From Anaplasmataceae bacterium AB001_6 (lineage in GTDB: Bacteria > Pseudomonadota > Alphaproteobacteria > Rickettsiales > Anaplasmataceae), in the NCBI GenBank assembly GCA_020002265.1, contig CP048228.1, positions 1 to 64,000 on the forward strand: a stretch of 64,000 nucleotides of DNA, in the 5' to 3' direction. The stretch's first letter is position 1, and each line of letters begins with the position of its first letter. Below are positions 54,767 to 64,000 of this stretch, piece by piece. A program made the translations under genes and the position numbers. The notes under the pieces were generated by a model. The model was not told where the DNA came from. It saw only the letters and a program-made list of their open reading frames with translations, and made no database searches.

Positions 54767-56749
54767 CTATTCATCTTTCTTTTTTTTCCTGACTGTTTTG
54801 CGTTTTTTAGTCACAGATTTTTCAACATCATCTCCTTTTTCCTCCTTTTCTCCTGTATCTGTATCTGCTTTTTTACTATCCGATTTATACTCTAGGTCAT
54901 TTTCATCTAAAAAGGACGACTTCTTCACAACCTTTTCTTTATTTTCGTCATTAGAGATTTTAATTTCCTTCCCAGCTAAAACATCCTGTATTTGATCTCC
55001 CGTTAAAGTCTCATATTTTAATAGAGCATTAGCTAGTTTATCCAACTCTTTTCTATTGCTTTCTAATATTTTCCTTACCCTATCTCTAGCATCAGATATA
55101 ATGATTTCAATCTCACTATCTATTAAATTCATCTTCTCTAAAGAGATCAATTTATTTTCATTTTCTCGGCTAGAATAGTGTTGTAAGCCAACCTTATCAC
55201 TCATACCATAATCCATGACCATAGCTCTTGCTATTTTTGTCAACTGCTGGATATCTGATGATGCTCCACTAGTTATTTTGTTCTCACCAAATACTATCTC
55301 TTCTGAGATTCTACCACCAAGAGCAACTTCTATATCAGCTATCATTTTTTCCTTCGTTATAGAAACTCTATCTGTCTCTGGTAAACGCATAACCAAACCT
55401 AAAGCCCTTCCTCTTGGGATAATAGTTGCTTTATGAATAGGGTCGGAAGCTTTGTTTTGTATTGATACAAGCGCATGACCTGCTTCATGATATGCTGTTA
55501 ATTTTTTCTCTTCTTCTTTCATAATTAAAGATCTTCTTTCAAGACCCATCATTACTTTATCTCTTGCATATTCAAAGTCTTCCATTGTGACAAATCTTTT
55601 GTCTCTGCGTGCTGCAATTAAAGCAGATTCATTAACTAAATTAGCTAAATCTGCTCCAGAAAAACCAGGTGTACCCCTAGCCACGATGCTACTATCAACA
55701 TCTGGAGCTGACAAAATCTTCTTTAAATGAACGTTAAGTATTTTCTCTCTTCCTTGTATATCAGGCAAAGATATATCTACCTGCCTGTCAAATCTTCCTG
55801 GTCGTAATAACGCGTGATCTAAAACATCTGGTCTATTGGTAGCTGCAAGAATTATAATTCCCTCGTTAGATTCAAAACCATCCATCTCTACTAACAACTG
55901 ATTAAGAGTTTGCTCTCTTTCATCATTTCCGCCGCCTATACCTGCGCCACGATGACGTCCTACCGCATCTATCTCATCAATAAAAATAACACACGGAGCA
56001 TTTTTCTTTGCCATATTAAATGTCTGTCTTATTCTGCTTGCACCCACACCAACAAACATCTCGACAAACTCAGATCCTGCCGTTAATAAATATGGAACAG
56101 ATGCTTCGCCAGCCACAGCTTTGGCTAAAAGAGTTTTTCCTGTCCCAGGTGGACCTATAAGCAAACAACCTTTTGGTATTTTCCCTCCTAATTTTCTAAA
56201 TTTCATAGGATCTTTAAGGAAATCGACGATTTCTGATAATTCTTCTTTTGCTTCTTCTATTCCTGCAACATCTTTAAAGAGAACTCTTCTTTTTTTACCA
56301 TCCACCATTTTGGCCTTGGAATTGGTAAATGACATAGCTTTATTACCACTGCTATTCATTTGCTTCATGAAGAATAGCCAAACACCAATTATGATAAGCA
56401 TTGGCAACCAAGAAATAACCATACTAAACAAGAAACCCATAACAGTTTCTCCGGTTATAAATTCAAATACAACGCCATTTTTTTCTAATTTCTCTATTAA
56501 TCCGTTGTATATGACAGTTTGAGTTCTAAAGAGGGTCCCGTCTCTAAATTGACCTTCTATTACGTAAAGCTGTCCAGCCCTTATAGTAACGCTGGTAACA
56601 TGACCAGAATCTAATTTATCCAAAAACTGAGAGAAAGCAAGCTTTTCTACTTTACCTAATGACCCATCAGAAGAAAGTTGATCATAAATAAAAGCAACAA
56701 AGACTATTATGCTCAGCCATACAAAAAAATTCTCAAAAAATTTTCTCAT
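54767..56749 (-). CDS. ftsH: ATP-dependent zinc metalloprotease FtsH
   Basis: 660 aa. A membrane-bound AAA+ protease that removes misassembled membrane proteins and some regulators. It has two N-terminal membrane segments (about 5-25 and 105-127) with a periplasmic domain between, Walker [14 protein letters not shown], Walker [17 protein letters not shown], the second-region-of-homology [21 protein letters not shown] and the zinc site HEAGH. The 60-residue C-terminal tail is very rich in Lys, Glu and Asp, ending [13 protein letters not shown]. It precedes pyrC on the same strand and follows ctrA. Confidence 0.97.
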   Translation of the reverse strand: MRKFFENFFVWLSIIVFVAFIYDQLSSDGSLGKVEKLAFSQFLDKLDSGHVTSVTIRAGQLYVIEGQFRDGTLFRTQTVIYNGLIEKLEKNGVVFEFITGETVMGFLFSMVISWLPMLIIIGVWLFFMKQMNSSGNKAMSFTNSKAKMVDGKKRRVLFKDVAGIEEAKEELSEIVDFLKDPMKFRKLGGKIPKGCLLIGPPGTGKTLLAKAVAGEASVPYLLTAGSEFVEMFVGVGASRIRQTFNMAKKNAPCVIFIDEIDAVGRHRGAGIGGGNDEREQTLNQLLVEMDGFESNEGIIILAATNRPDVLDHALLRPGRFDRQVDISLPDIQGREKILNVHLKKILSAPDVDSSIVARGTPGFSGADLANLVNESALIAARRDKRFVTMEDFEYARDKVMMGLERRSLIMKEEEKKLTAYHEAGHALVSIQNKASDPIHKATIIPRGRALGLVMRLPETDRVSITKEKMIADIEVALGGRISEEIVFGENKITSGASSDIQQLTKIARAMVMDYGMSDKVGLQHYSSRENENKLISLEKMNLIDSEIEIIISDARDRVRKILESNRKELDKLANALLKYETLTGDQIQDVLAGKEIKISNDENKEKVVKKSSFLDENDLEYKSDSKKADTDTGEKEEKGDDVEKSVTKKRKTVRKKKKDE

Positions 56750-56793
56750 AAAAAACCCAAAATAGAAAAATATTGTAAGAAATTTCTATTATC

Positions 56794-57594
56794 TTAGCTT
56801 TCTATCTTGTCATTTGAAGTTACAAAATCTTCTGAAGATTTACCTTTATCTTCTGAATTGCCTTTTGTTACTTCTTTCTTATCACTCTTAACAGGGAAGA
56901 AATTTTCATTTAGAGTGTAACCTCTACCCCATATAGTCTCTATGTAACTAACACCATCTTTGTTATAAGAAGCCAATTTATTTCGAAGCTTACATGCAAA
57001 TACATCTATGATCTTTGGTTCAGAAGGCTCATTATTAGAATATAGATGACTAATAAACTTTTCTTTCGAAACTATTGCTCCTGGCCCATGCATACATAGA
57101 AGCTCAAGCATAGAATATTCCTTATTGGTTAATGGTACAGTTTTTCCATGCATTTTACAAACCTGAAGATGAAAATCTAACACCATATTTCCTATTTTGA
57201 ATTTGGAAAAATTATGCCTGAAAGATCTTCTTAAGACAGCTCTAATTCTTGCTAAAAATTCCCCTTTATTTAACTCACTCTTAGCTATAAAGTCATCTGC
57301 TCCAAATTCCAAAGCCCTAATTCTATTATCAACAGAAGAAAGTGCAGAGAAAAATATAACAGGGACTGCTATTTTTGAATGTCTGAGCATTAAAACTACG
57401 TCAAGACCATCCATATCATTTAACATTCTGTCAAGAACTATTAAATCATGTCTATAGTCCCCACTATTAGACTTTATAATTTCAAGAGCTTCTTGTCCTG
57501 AATGCGCAACATCACACACATAACCAGCTTTAATTATGACACTTTGAATCATCGATGTGATATTTTTATCATCATCTACGGCCAAAATACGCAT
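56794..57594 (-). CDS. ctrA: Cell-cycle response regulator CtrA
   Basis: 266 aa. An OmpR-family regulator found only in alphaproteobacteria, and the strongest taxonomic marker in the window. The receiver has MRILAVDDDKN, the phospho-acceptor Asp in LIVLDRMLNDMDGLDV (about 55-60), FSALSS and ADDFIAKSEL. The winged helix-turn-helix has TNKEYSMLELL, VVSKEKFISHLYSNNEPSEPKIIDVFACKLRNKL and ETIWGRGYTL, all of which match CtrA closely. The last 35 residues form an extra Lys/Glu/Ser-rich tail (KSDKKEVTKGNSEDKGKSSE) beyond the usual end. The gene is divergent from murF. Confidence 0.94.
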   Translation of the reverse strand: MRILAVDDDKNITSMIQSVIIKAGYVCDVAHSGQEALEIIKSNSGDYRHDLIVLDRMLNDMDGLDVVLMLRHSKIAVPVIFFSALSSVDNRIRALEFGADDFIAKSELNKGEFLARIRAVLRRSFRHNFSKFKIGNMVLDFHLQVCKMHGKTVPLTNKEYSMLELLCMHGPGAIVSKEKFISHLYSNNEPSEPKIIDVFACKLRNKLASYNKDGVSYIETIWGRGYTLNENFFPVKSDKKEVTKGNSEDKGKSSEDFVTSNDKIES

Positions 57595-57903
57595 ATAAAC
57601 CTCCTAAATATTAAAAAAATGAAATATACTATTAAAAATAGAATAATGTAAAAAATCAAATTATTCTAAATACCAAATTTGAACTGTGGACAAAATAATC
57701 TAATTAAAAAAGAAGCAAAAAACCTTTAATAACATATTGTAAAAAAGTTAATAAAACGCAATTCTTCTATATAAAAGTAAAAAAGATATTACTCAAAAAA
57801 ACCAAACAGCGAAAAAAACTGGTAAAATACCATACAAGGTTTATTTGTATACACTTTTTGTGATAAAAGTACCATTCGATAATACAAATTTGATATTTTA
57901 ATT
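57595..57903. other. Divergent promoter region between ctrA and murF
   Basis: 309 bases, extremely AT-rich, and should contain both promoters. The CtrA consensus TTAA-N7-TTAA was looked for and not found in perfect form. No RNA gene was seen. Confidence 0.45.
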
Positions 57904-59274
57904 GTGATAATAAAAATAATAAACATACAAAAAGTTTTAAATTGCAATGTATATGGCAATTTGTGCGAAAAAAATTATTTATTTCGACACAATACAGACC
58001 TAATAAAACGTGGCGATATCTTTATATGTATCAAAGGCATGAAAAGACACGGTTTTGACTTCATACAAAAAGCAATTAAACAAGGTGCTGGTGCTGTCTT
58101 AACTGATCATTTTGACCATAAGCACTACGATATACCAATAATACTGGTCAATGATTCATTAGACGCCATAAAAAAGCTTGCACTACTAAATATGCGCTCT
58201 TTAAAACCAACAGTTATATCTATCACAGGTAGTATAGGGAAAACAACAACCAAAGATTTAATATTTTGTATTTTAGAGAAATTTTTCACAACAAGTTGCG
58301 CAGAAAGTAGTTTTAATAATGATATCGGTGTTCCTTTAACACTTTTAAACTGTGATAATAATGCAAAATTTTTAATAACAGAAATAGGAACAAACAACCC
58401 AGGAGAAATATATCAACTTTCAAAGATAACAAATCCTTTCATTTCTGTAATAACAGCAATAGGACATGCACATATTGGAAAATTTGGATCAATAGAAAAT
58501 ATTGCAAAAGAAAAGTCCTCTATAATAAAAAATACAAAAAAAGATGGTTTTGTGATAATAAACAGAGATTGCAATTTCTATGATTTTTTACTACAAGAGG
58601 CAAAAAACAACAATATAAAAAATATCATTTCATTTGGATTTAGCAAAGAAGCAGATTTCTCAATATCTTATGAAGATGATTTAACAATCATAAATAATAA
58701 AAACAACGGAAATACAATAAAGATAAAAAAAACAGATAAAGGAAAAGATCTAAGCTCAGCAATTGCTTTTGCCATAATATCTAATACTGTAAAAGATTTT
58801 AAAAATTATTATATAGAAAAAATAATCAATAATTTTTCCCCCGTGAAGGGAAGAAATGAACTTTTTGAGATAAAACAAAAAAACATCAAAATTCTTGATG
58901 GATCATATAATTCGTCGCTAGAGTCTGTTCTTCTTTTTATAGATAAAATTAAAAATTGCCAAAAAAATTATAGAAAAGTTTTTATATTGGGTTCAATATC
59001 AGAAATAGAAGGCCACGAAGAAATAATATATCAAAAGATATACGAAAAAATAAAAGAGCTGGATATTGTGATATTGGTTGGTAAATGTTCCAACCACCTG
59101 AAAAATAATGTTTTCAAGGAAAAGATTATCTTTAAGGATAAAAGTAATCTACAAGAGGACATCCATAAAATAGTGAAAGAAGGCGATTTTATAGCAATCA
59201 AGGGATCTAATTCAGAAAAATTATTTAATATTGTAGAGTTTATGAAATCTGATGATTTTCTAAATAAAATTTAA
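57904..59274 (+). CDS. murF: UDP-N-acetylmuramoyl-tripeptide--D-alanyl-D-alanine ligase
   Basis: 456 aa, GTG start. It adds D-Ala-D-Ala to the peptidoglycan precursor. Seen are the N-terminal DLIKRGDIFICIKGMKRHGFDFIQKAIKQGAGAVLTD, the ATP site ISITGSIGKTTTKDLI (about 105-120), FNNDIGVPLTLL (the MurF-type substrate segment), EIGTNNPGEI and ITAIGHAHIGKFGS, then DGSYNSSLESV (normally D-x-Y-N-A-x-P-x-S). It is convergent with alaS and overlaps its 3' end by 35 bases. Confidence 0.93.
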   Translation: MIIKIINIQKVLNCNVYGNLCEKNYLFRHNTDLIKRGDIFICIKGMKRHGFDFIQKAIKQGAGAVLTDHFDHKHYDIPIILVNDSLDAIKKLALLNMRSLKPTVISITGSIGKTTTKDLIFCILEKFFTTSCAESSFNNDIGVPLTLLNCDNNAKFLITEIGTNNPGEIYQLSKITNPFISVITAIGHAHIGKFGSIENIAKEKSSIIKNTKKDGFVIINRDCNFYDFLLQEAKNNNIKNIISFGFSKEADFSISYEDDLTIINNKNNGNTIKIKKTDKGKDLSSAIAFAIISNTVKDFKNYYIEKIINNFSPVKGRNELFEIKQKNIKILDGSYNSSLESVLLFIDKIKNCQKNYRKVFILGSISEIEGHEEIIYQKIYEKIKELDIVILVGKCSNHLKNNVFKEKIIFKDKSNLQEDIHKIVKEGDFIAIKGSNSEKLFNIVEFMKSDDFLNKI

Positions 59275-61858
59275 TATCATCTTTTAAAGAATTTTCATCA
59301 ATACTTATATTAGATGTCTGAGCTATTTTATCGCTACCCCCACCTCCTGTTGAATATTTTGATGTTATAAACTTTATTATCTCTGATGCTTTAAAAATTT
59401 TAGCAGCATCATCTCCACAACAGATTATAACTATTTTTTTATTGTTGCTACTACTAACAAAAATAAGAACGCTATCTTTCTTATCTCTAGAAAAATTAGT
59501 AACAAAATTTCGTATTTTAGAATGCTCTATATAATCTAGACTATTTATGACAAATTTGAATTTTTGAGATATAAAGAAGGGCTCTAAGGAAATATTATCT
59601 AGCTTTATTTTAATCAGTTCATTTTTTAATTTATCAAGATCTGCAAGAAGTTGTAGTCTCTTTTTTTCTTCATCGGATAATTTTTCATCAAGAGTTTCTA
59701 TTTTAGTATCAAAATAACTAATAACACCCAACCCTGTTACAGCTTCTATTCTGCGAATTCCACTAGAAATAGACCTCTCATCTGTTATTTTTAAAACACC
59801 TATTTCAGAAGTGTTATAAACATGCATACCTCCACATAATTCAACGGAATCTCCTATAGAAACAACTCTTGATTCTTCTTGATATTTTTCCCCAAAAATA
59901 GACATCGCTCCACTTTTTACAGCTTCTTCTGTAGACATAGTTTGAGTTTTGGAAGTAATATTTTGACTGATTGTGTTATTTATCAAATGTTCTATTTCTG
60001 TTAATTCTTTTCTTGTAAAGGGGCGCTCAAAATTAAAATCGAATCTAAATTTATTATTAGATACCAAAGAACCTTTCTGTGTTATATGTTTACCAAAAAG
60101 CTCTCTAATAAAATAGTGTAATAAATGAGTAGCAGAATGAGCATTACAAAGCCCCCTTCTTCTAGAATAATCAACTTTTGCAAAAACTTTTTGTCCCTCT
60201 TTAAAAACACCTCTTTCTAATTTACAAGTAATCAAAATTACATCATTTATTTTTTTTGAATAAAGAACATGCATTAAATCACAACTATCATCAATACATG
60301 AAATAGTTCCTGTATCACTTTCTTGTCCACCAGATTCAGGATAAAATGGGGTTTCTTTTAAAACAACTTCAAACAAATCATCTTCTTTTTTTCTTATATT
60401 TAAAATTTCTGTTTTAGTATCAAGACTAATATATCCTATAAATTTTGTTTGTAATTCTGATATATCTTCATAAAAAGAATTATCGTGGCTAATTTTTTTC
60501 CAAGACTTACGACCTCTTTCTTTTTGTTTTTCCATTTCTTCAAGAAATTCTTTCTCACTTACAGAAAATCCAAAATTATGTATTGTTTCTTTTATTACTT
60601 CAAATGGCATACCGTGTGTATCATAAAGATTAAATGCCGCAGCAGATGGAAAGAAAGGAGTCGAAGAATTGCCATCTATATCATCAACAGCTCTATCCTC
60701 TGTTGTAGAAGAAATATTAGGATATCTTTTTTTTTCTTTGTCAATAATTTCCATTATAAACTGCATTGATCTCCCCATAGTAGCAAGGAATAATGTCTCT
60801 TCTGCTTTTAAAACTTTTTTTATATTTTCTTTTTGATCTTCTAGCTCTGGATACCTTGAAGATATCTTTTTTACGAAAAAATCTACCATTTTATATAAAA
60901 TTGGTTCTTTTATACCATTTATGTAATAATTACTAACAGCCCTTCTTATTATCTTTCTCAATATATATCCTCTTGATTTCCCAGACGGATAAATCCCCTC
61001 TGAAATCAGAAAACATGAAGAACGTAAATGATCTGCAACAATATTTTTAACCTGATTGTTATACTTACAAGATGTAATATCTTCAAAATAATCCTTTATA
61101 TCTTTAAATAGATCAGTCTCAAAATTATCGTCTGTGCCTTGTAAAACGGCTGCTATTCTCTCTAATCCCATGCCCGTATCTATACAAGGAGTCTTTATAT
61201 TTTCTCTTTTACCATCTTCCGTAAGATTATATTGCATAAAAACAATATTCCATATCTCAACAAACCTGTCATCACTTCTAGAGTCTTTTAAAAATTGTAT
61301 ACTCTCATCATTTTGATGATCATAAAATATCTCTGTGCATGGTCCACAAGGTCCTGTATTTCCCATTTGCCAAAAATTATCGTTAGTTGAAACAGCAATT
61401 ATTCTATCTTCTTTTAATCCTGAAATTTTTCTCCAGAGTTTGGAAGTTTCTTTATCACTGGAATGATAGGTTATATAAAGCCTTTGAGGGTCAATATTTA
61501 GTTCTTTAGTTATAAAATCCCATGCATAGCAAATAGCTTCTTCTTTAAAGTATCCTCCAAAACTGAAATTTCCGAGCATTTCAAAGAACGTATGGTGTCT
61601 TTTTGAAAAACCTACATTTTCCAGATCGTTATGTTTTCCTCCAGCTCTAAGACATTTTTGAACAGAACACAGATTTTTTGAAGCATCTTTTCTCCCGAAG
61701 ATAAAATAATCTTTTAAGGGAACCATGCCAGCATTCACAAAGAGTATGGAAGGGTCATCTAGTAATACTAATGGAGAAGATTTTAAAATTTTATGATTTT
61801 TCTTAGAAAAAAAATCTTCAAATTTTTTCCTTATTGCTTCAGATAACAAATTTTGCAT
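59240..61858 (-). CDS. alaS: Alanyl-tRNA synthetase
   Basis: 872 aa from the ATG at 61858, with the family start LLSEAIRKKFEDFFSKKNH. The upstream frame to 61927 overlaps the next gene's end. It charges tRNA-Ala. Present are LFVNAGMVPLKDYF, the VQKCLRAGGKHNDLENVGFS and HHTFFEMLGNFSFGGYF motifs, the GPCGPCTEIFYDH stretch, the editing-domain zinc site HSATHLLHYFIR...CGGMHV, and the C-terminal DHHA1/oligomerisation part with STGGGGSDKIAQ. Length is normal. It overlaps murF at the 3' end by 35 bases, convergently. Confidence 0.96.
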   Translation of the reverse strand: MQNLLSEAIRKKFEDFFSKKNHKILKSSPLVLLDDPSILFVNAGMVPLKDYFIFGRKDASKNLCSVQKCLRAGGKHNDLENVGFSKRHHTFFEMLGNFSFGGYFKEEAICYAWDFITKELNIDPQRLYITYHSSDKETSKLWRKISGLKEDRIIAVSTNDNFWQMGNTGPCGPCTEIFYDHQNDESIQFLKDSRSDDRFVEIWNIVFMQYNLTEDGKRENIKTPCIDTGMGLERIAAVLQGTDDNFETDLFKDIKDYFEDITSCKYNNQVKNIVADHLRSSCFLISEGIYPSGKSRGYILRKIIRRAVSNYYINGIKEPILYKMVDFFVKKISSRYPELEDQKENIKKVLKAEETLFLATMGRSMQFIMEIIDKEKKRYPNISSTTEDRAVDDIDGNSSTPFFPSAAAFNLYDTHGMPFEVIKETIHNFGFSVSEKEFLEEMEKQKERGRKSWKKISHDNSFYEDISELQTKFIGYISLDTKTEILNIRKKEDDLFEVVLKETPFYPESGGQESDTGTISCIDDSCDLMHVLYSKKINDVILITCKLERGVFKEGQKVFAKVDYSRRRGLCNAHSATHLLHYFIRELFGKHITQKGSLVSNNKFRFDFNFERPFTRKELTEIEHLINNTISQNITSKTQTMSTEEAVKSGAMSIFGEKYQEESRVVSIGDSVELCGGMHVYNTSEIGVLKITDERSISSGIRRIEAVTGLGVISYFDTKIETLDEKLSDEEKKRLQLLADLDKLKNELIKIKLDNISLEPFFISQKFKFVINSLDYIEHSKIRNFVTNFSRDKKDSVLIFVSSSNNKKIVIICCGDDAAKIFKASEIIKFITSKYSTGGGGSDKIAQTSNISIDENSLKDDIKFYLENHQIS

Positions 61859-61919
61859 TATTTCTAGAGCGAAATGAAATAGACAAATATTAAAATATTT
61901 TTTAACATTTTTATATTTT

Positions 61920-62693
61920 TTAATCAAATATAGATTTATTTTTTTCTGACCACTTCAAATTAGATCTAGAAGATTTACTTTTATCTATCCACTTTGCCTT
62001 TAATTCGGCAAAAGGAATACTTCTAGAATAGCTTTTTATATCATCTGAGCAAAATACATCTAACGCTGGAAGAAGATTATTTTTAACCCAAAAATTTGTT
62101 TTGAGGAAAATTTTATCCAATTCTAATATTGGAATAGAACTCTCATTAGATATTTCTTTGGATGATGCATATATTTCAAAATATCTAGCAAATAATTCTG
62201 AGATAAAGTCTTTTTTTTTGTAGTTCTTTAATTCATCTATCATGAGGCCTTTCAATTTATTTTTTAGAATAATATTTGTAATATTAGAAGATTGTAAATC
62301 ACTCATAATTGCTTGAAAAAAATCATCTTCTATTGGAACACGCAATTGTTTTTCTACAGCATGAGCAAGTTCATGCATAACAACATGAGAAGTTATACTC
62401 TTTATATAAACTACACTTTTCTTAGTAAATATATCTTTCACCCTTACAAGTTGATTTGTAAAATTGCCCTTTTCTGGTATTTGGTAGTGTTCAAAAGTAT
62501 GGCACAACCCTAAATAGTCATCAATTTTTTTAAAATCAGATAAAACTATATTGATCCTTTTTATCTGACAAAGAGTAAGTATAAAATTTAAAAAAATCCT
62601 GAATTTTTCAAAAGAGTAAGTTCTTTTGAATATGTATATTAGCTTTTCTTTTCCTATTCCTTCGGTAACATTAGAAATAACTTCTCTTATCAT
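61920..62693 (-). CDS. HELAH-motif metalloprotease-like protein of unknown family
   Basis: 257 aa from the ATG at 62693. Residues further upstream in the same frame run antisense to the TauE gene and are not counted. A zinc-protease motif is clear: SHVVMHELAHAVEKQ (HExxH at about 107-111), followed by a possible third ligand in ISELFARYFEIYASS (Glu at about 166), the spacing seen in gluzincin-type proteases. The rest is Lys/Ile-rich without a recognisable family. No signal peptide is seen. The ExFAxxF wording recalls the lethal-factor-like (ATLF) fold, which is only a suggestion. It ends 62 bases before alaS. Confidence 0.65.
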   Translation of the reverse strand: MIREVISNVTEGIGKEKLIYIFKRTYSFEKFRIFLNFILTLCQIKRINIVLSDFKKIDDYLGLCHTFEHYQIPEKGNFTNQLVRVKDIFTKKSVVYIKSITSHVVMHELAHAVEKQLRVPIEDDFFQAIMSDLQSSNITNIILKNKLKGLMIDELKNYKKKDFISELFARYFEIYASSKEISNESSIPILELDKIFLKTNFWVKNNLLPALDVFCSDDIKSYSRSIPFAELKAKWIDKSKSSRSNLKWSEKNKSIFD

Positions 62694-62760
62694 TAAACAA
62701 AATGATTTATAAAAAAGACAAATATAACATCCGTAATATTTTAAAATACTAAATAAATAT

Positions 62761-63654
62761 ATGCTAATTAATTTTCCAATATCTAATTTTACTGCCAATC
62801 CATTAGAAATACTTCTTCTTGGTCTTATACAAGGATTAATGACAATAATATTTGGTATAGGTGGAAATTTTATAATAATCCCAATAATGATGATAAAAGA
62901 TATAGAACCAATGTTTGCTATCAGTAGCTCCATGCTTTCTCTTGTTTGTAGTTTTACTTCATCATATATAAGAAATAGAAGAGAAAAAAGGATCATATAC
63001 GAAGTTGGATGCAATGTTTTAATTGGCTCTATTTTGGGTTCAATGATAGGAACAGGATTGATATTTACATTTGCTAAGCACGATTTTTTATCTGATTTTA
63101 TAAAATTAGTTTATGTATTTATATTATGCTTTTCTGGATTGATAATGCTAAAAGATAGCATCCTAGAAATAAGGGGGTTTAAAAAAAACAAAAATAACGC
63201 TTTATATAAAATGATCAACAGCTTTCCTATAAAAAAAACCTTCAAGTTCAGTAAGAATGAAAATAGTGTAGTTGGAATAATATTAATAGGATTGATAACA
63301 GGTTTTGTTATATCTGTGACAGGAATAGGAGGAGCTTTAATTTTAATACCATTTTTAGCATATGGATTAAATATGAATATAAAAAACGCAATAGGGACGT
63401 CCAGTTTTCAGTCTCTTTTTATACAATCTTTTGTAGTATTATTGCACTGTTATTTGTTGCATACAGTAGATATAATTCTATCTTTTTTTCTTATGTTAGG
63501 TTCTGTTACAGGAGTTTTAATTGGTTCAACAATAGAAATAAAAATATCTCCAAAATATTTAAAGCTATCTTTATCAATAATAACTATTATAGTTTTCATA
63601 AATTTTTTATTTGACTCATTTTTATTAAACCAAATTAAGTATGAAATTATATAA
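62761..63654 (+). CDS. TauE/SafE family sulfite/anion exporter
   Basis: 297 aa with about eight hydrophobic segments in two related halves. The duplicated family motif is seen as GLIQGLMTIIFGIGGNFIIIPIMM (about 18-41) and GLITGFVISVTGIGGALILIPFLAYGLNMNIKNAIGTSSFQ (about 177-217). These proteins export sulfite, sulfoacetate or related anions, and their substrate here is unknown. The next gene overlaps its 3' end by 14 bases, which suggests a coexpressed pair. Confidence 0.88.
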   Translation: MLINFPISNFTANPLEILLLGLIQGLMTIIFGIGGNFIIIPIMMIKDIEPMFAISSSMLSLVCSFTSSYIRNRREKRIIYEVGCNVLIGSILGSMIGTGLIFTFAKHDFLSDFIKLVYVFILCFSGLIMLKDSILEIRGFKKNKNNALYKMINSFPIKKTFKFSKNENSVVGIILIGLITGFVISVTGIGGALILIPFLAYGLNMNIKNAIGTSSFQSLFIQSFVVLLHCYLLHTVDIILSFFLMLGSVTGVLIGSTIEIKISPKYLKLSLSIITIIVFINFLFDSFLLNQIKYEII

Positions 63655-64000
63655 AATATTGGCAACTATATTCGTATTTAACTTGTTTTTATCCTCAATT
63701 GCATCTGCAGAAGGAAAAGTAATTCTAGAAAAAAGTATTTTTAGCTCCAATTTATCAAAAAGAGAGGATATATTAAAAAAAATAAAAGAGAAAAATGATT
63801 TAGATTTCATTTTAATTCTTCACGATACAAAAGAAAACAGAACAGTTAAAAAAACCGAAGGAATACTTTTCAATAAAAAAATATCGACTCACGATGTAAA
63901 AAAGTTCAACTATCTGAAGATATACAGCAATAAGAATTTTTCATTTGATTTAAAAGAAAAGGCAAAATTAAAAAAATTTTACGATGAATTTAAATCAAGG
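63641..64000 (+). CDS. Partial: secreted partner protein of the TauE exporter (probable)
   Basis: The first 120 codons, open to the end of the window. MKLYKILATIFVFNLFLSSIASAEG is a clean signal peptide with cleavage after ASA. The following IFSSNLSKREDILKK... text, charged and Lys-rich, has no recognised motif within the window. Alphaproteobacteria often carry a predicted periplasmic/transmembrane protein (the TIGR02186 type) directly after a TauE/SafE exporter. Position and overlap make that the best guess, but the C-terminal membrane helix that would confirm it lies beyond the window. Confidence 0.55.
   Translation, partial: MKLYKILATIFVFNLFLSSIASAEGKVILEKSIFSSNLSKREDILKKIKEKNDLDFILILHDTKENRTVKKTEGILFNKKISTHDVKKFNYLKIYSNKNFSFDLKEKAKLKKFYDEFKSR

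Noticed and set aside
57595-57903. CtrA-binding sites between ctrA and murF
   Set aside because: Several TTAA words occur by chance in this AT-rich DNA, but none is spaced as TTAA-N7-TTAA.
1-64000. CRISPR arrays, insertion sequences or prophage
   Set aside because: No regularly spaced repeats, no transposase or integrase motifs and no phage structural genes were seen. The only direct repeats found are within protein-coding genes.

Overview
The window is strongly AT-rich, with short intergenic spaces and a mix of conserved housekeeping genes, lineage-specific proteins and a few decaying genes. A CtrA-type response regulator, a PccB-type carboxylase, NuoJ/K/L, a TauE-type exporter followed by what looks like its usual alphaproteobacterial partner, RND/HlyD efflux genes and scattered rather than operonic housekeeping genes together point to an alphaproteobacterium, most likely a host-associated Rickettsiales. 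The flagellar genes (fliK-flgD-flgE) and pyrimidine biosynthesis genes (pyrC, pyrF) argue against Rickettsia itself and fit a Midichloriaceae-like lineage. That placement is an inference from gene content. No species is named.

Layout. 1-8.1 kb: pccB, then on the minus strand fliK-flgD-flgE (a very large hook protein) and def. 8.4-12.9 kb: a minus-strand tandem array of five divergent paralogues of unknown function with a decayed sixth copy at 10.7-11.3 kb and a shared leader sequence. 12.9-13.6 kb: gene-poor, ending in tRNA-Leu(CAA). 13.8-18.5 kb: holB-pyrF, murC, rpsT, hemH. 18.7-23.8 kb: a membrane-anchored protein with two similar domains, two parS-like sites, parA-parB, tRNA-Pro(TGG), ruvX and an iron-binding-protein-like gene. 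23.9-29.5 kb: four consecutive plus-strand genes for unrecognised proteins, three with paired hydrophobic segments and two rich in internal repeats. This is the best candidate for an undescribed host-interaction locus.

29.6-40.7 kb: uvrA, an RND pump, a frameshifted dinD pseudogene, surE, pgpA, a HlyD-type adaptor, a secreted Cys-containing protein and ribE. 40.7-49 kb (minus strand): secA, nuoJ-nuoK-nuoL, pmbA/tldE, and atpG-folE. 49.2-50.6 kb: a membrane-anchored ankyrin protein whose frame is broken at an A9 tract. 50.7-64 kb: dusB, a small acidic protein, truA, rnhA, pyrC, ftsH, ctrA, murF, alaS, a HELAH metalloprotease-like protein, a TauE exporter and its partner, which runs off the end.

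Together the genes show a cell that keeps peptidoglycan precursor synthesis (murC, murF), respiratory complex I, haem, riboflavin and pterin steps, chromosome partitioning and Sec export. Alongside these it carries accessory proteins that probably act in the envelope or on a host. Function calls rest on reading protein motifs by eye. No database search was run.
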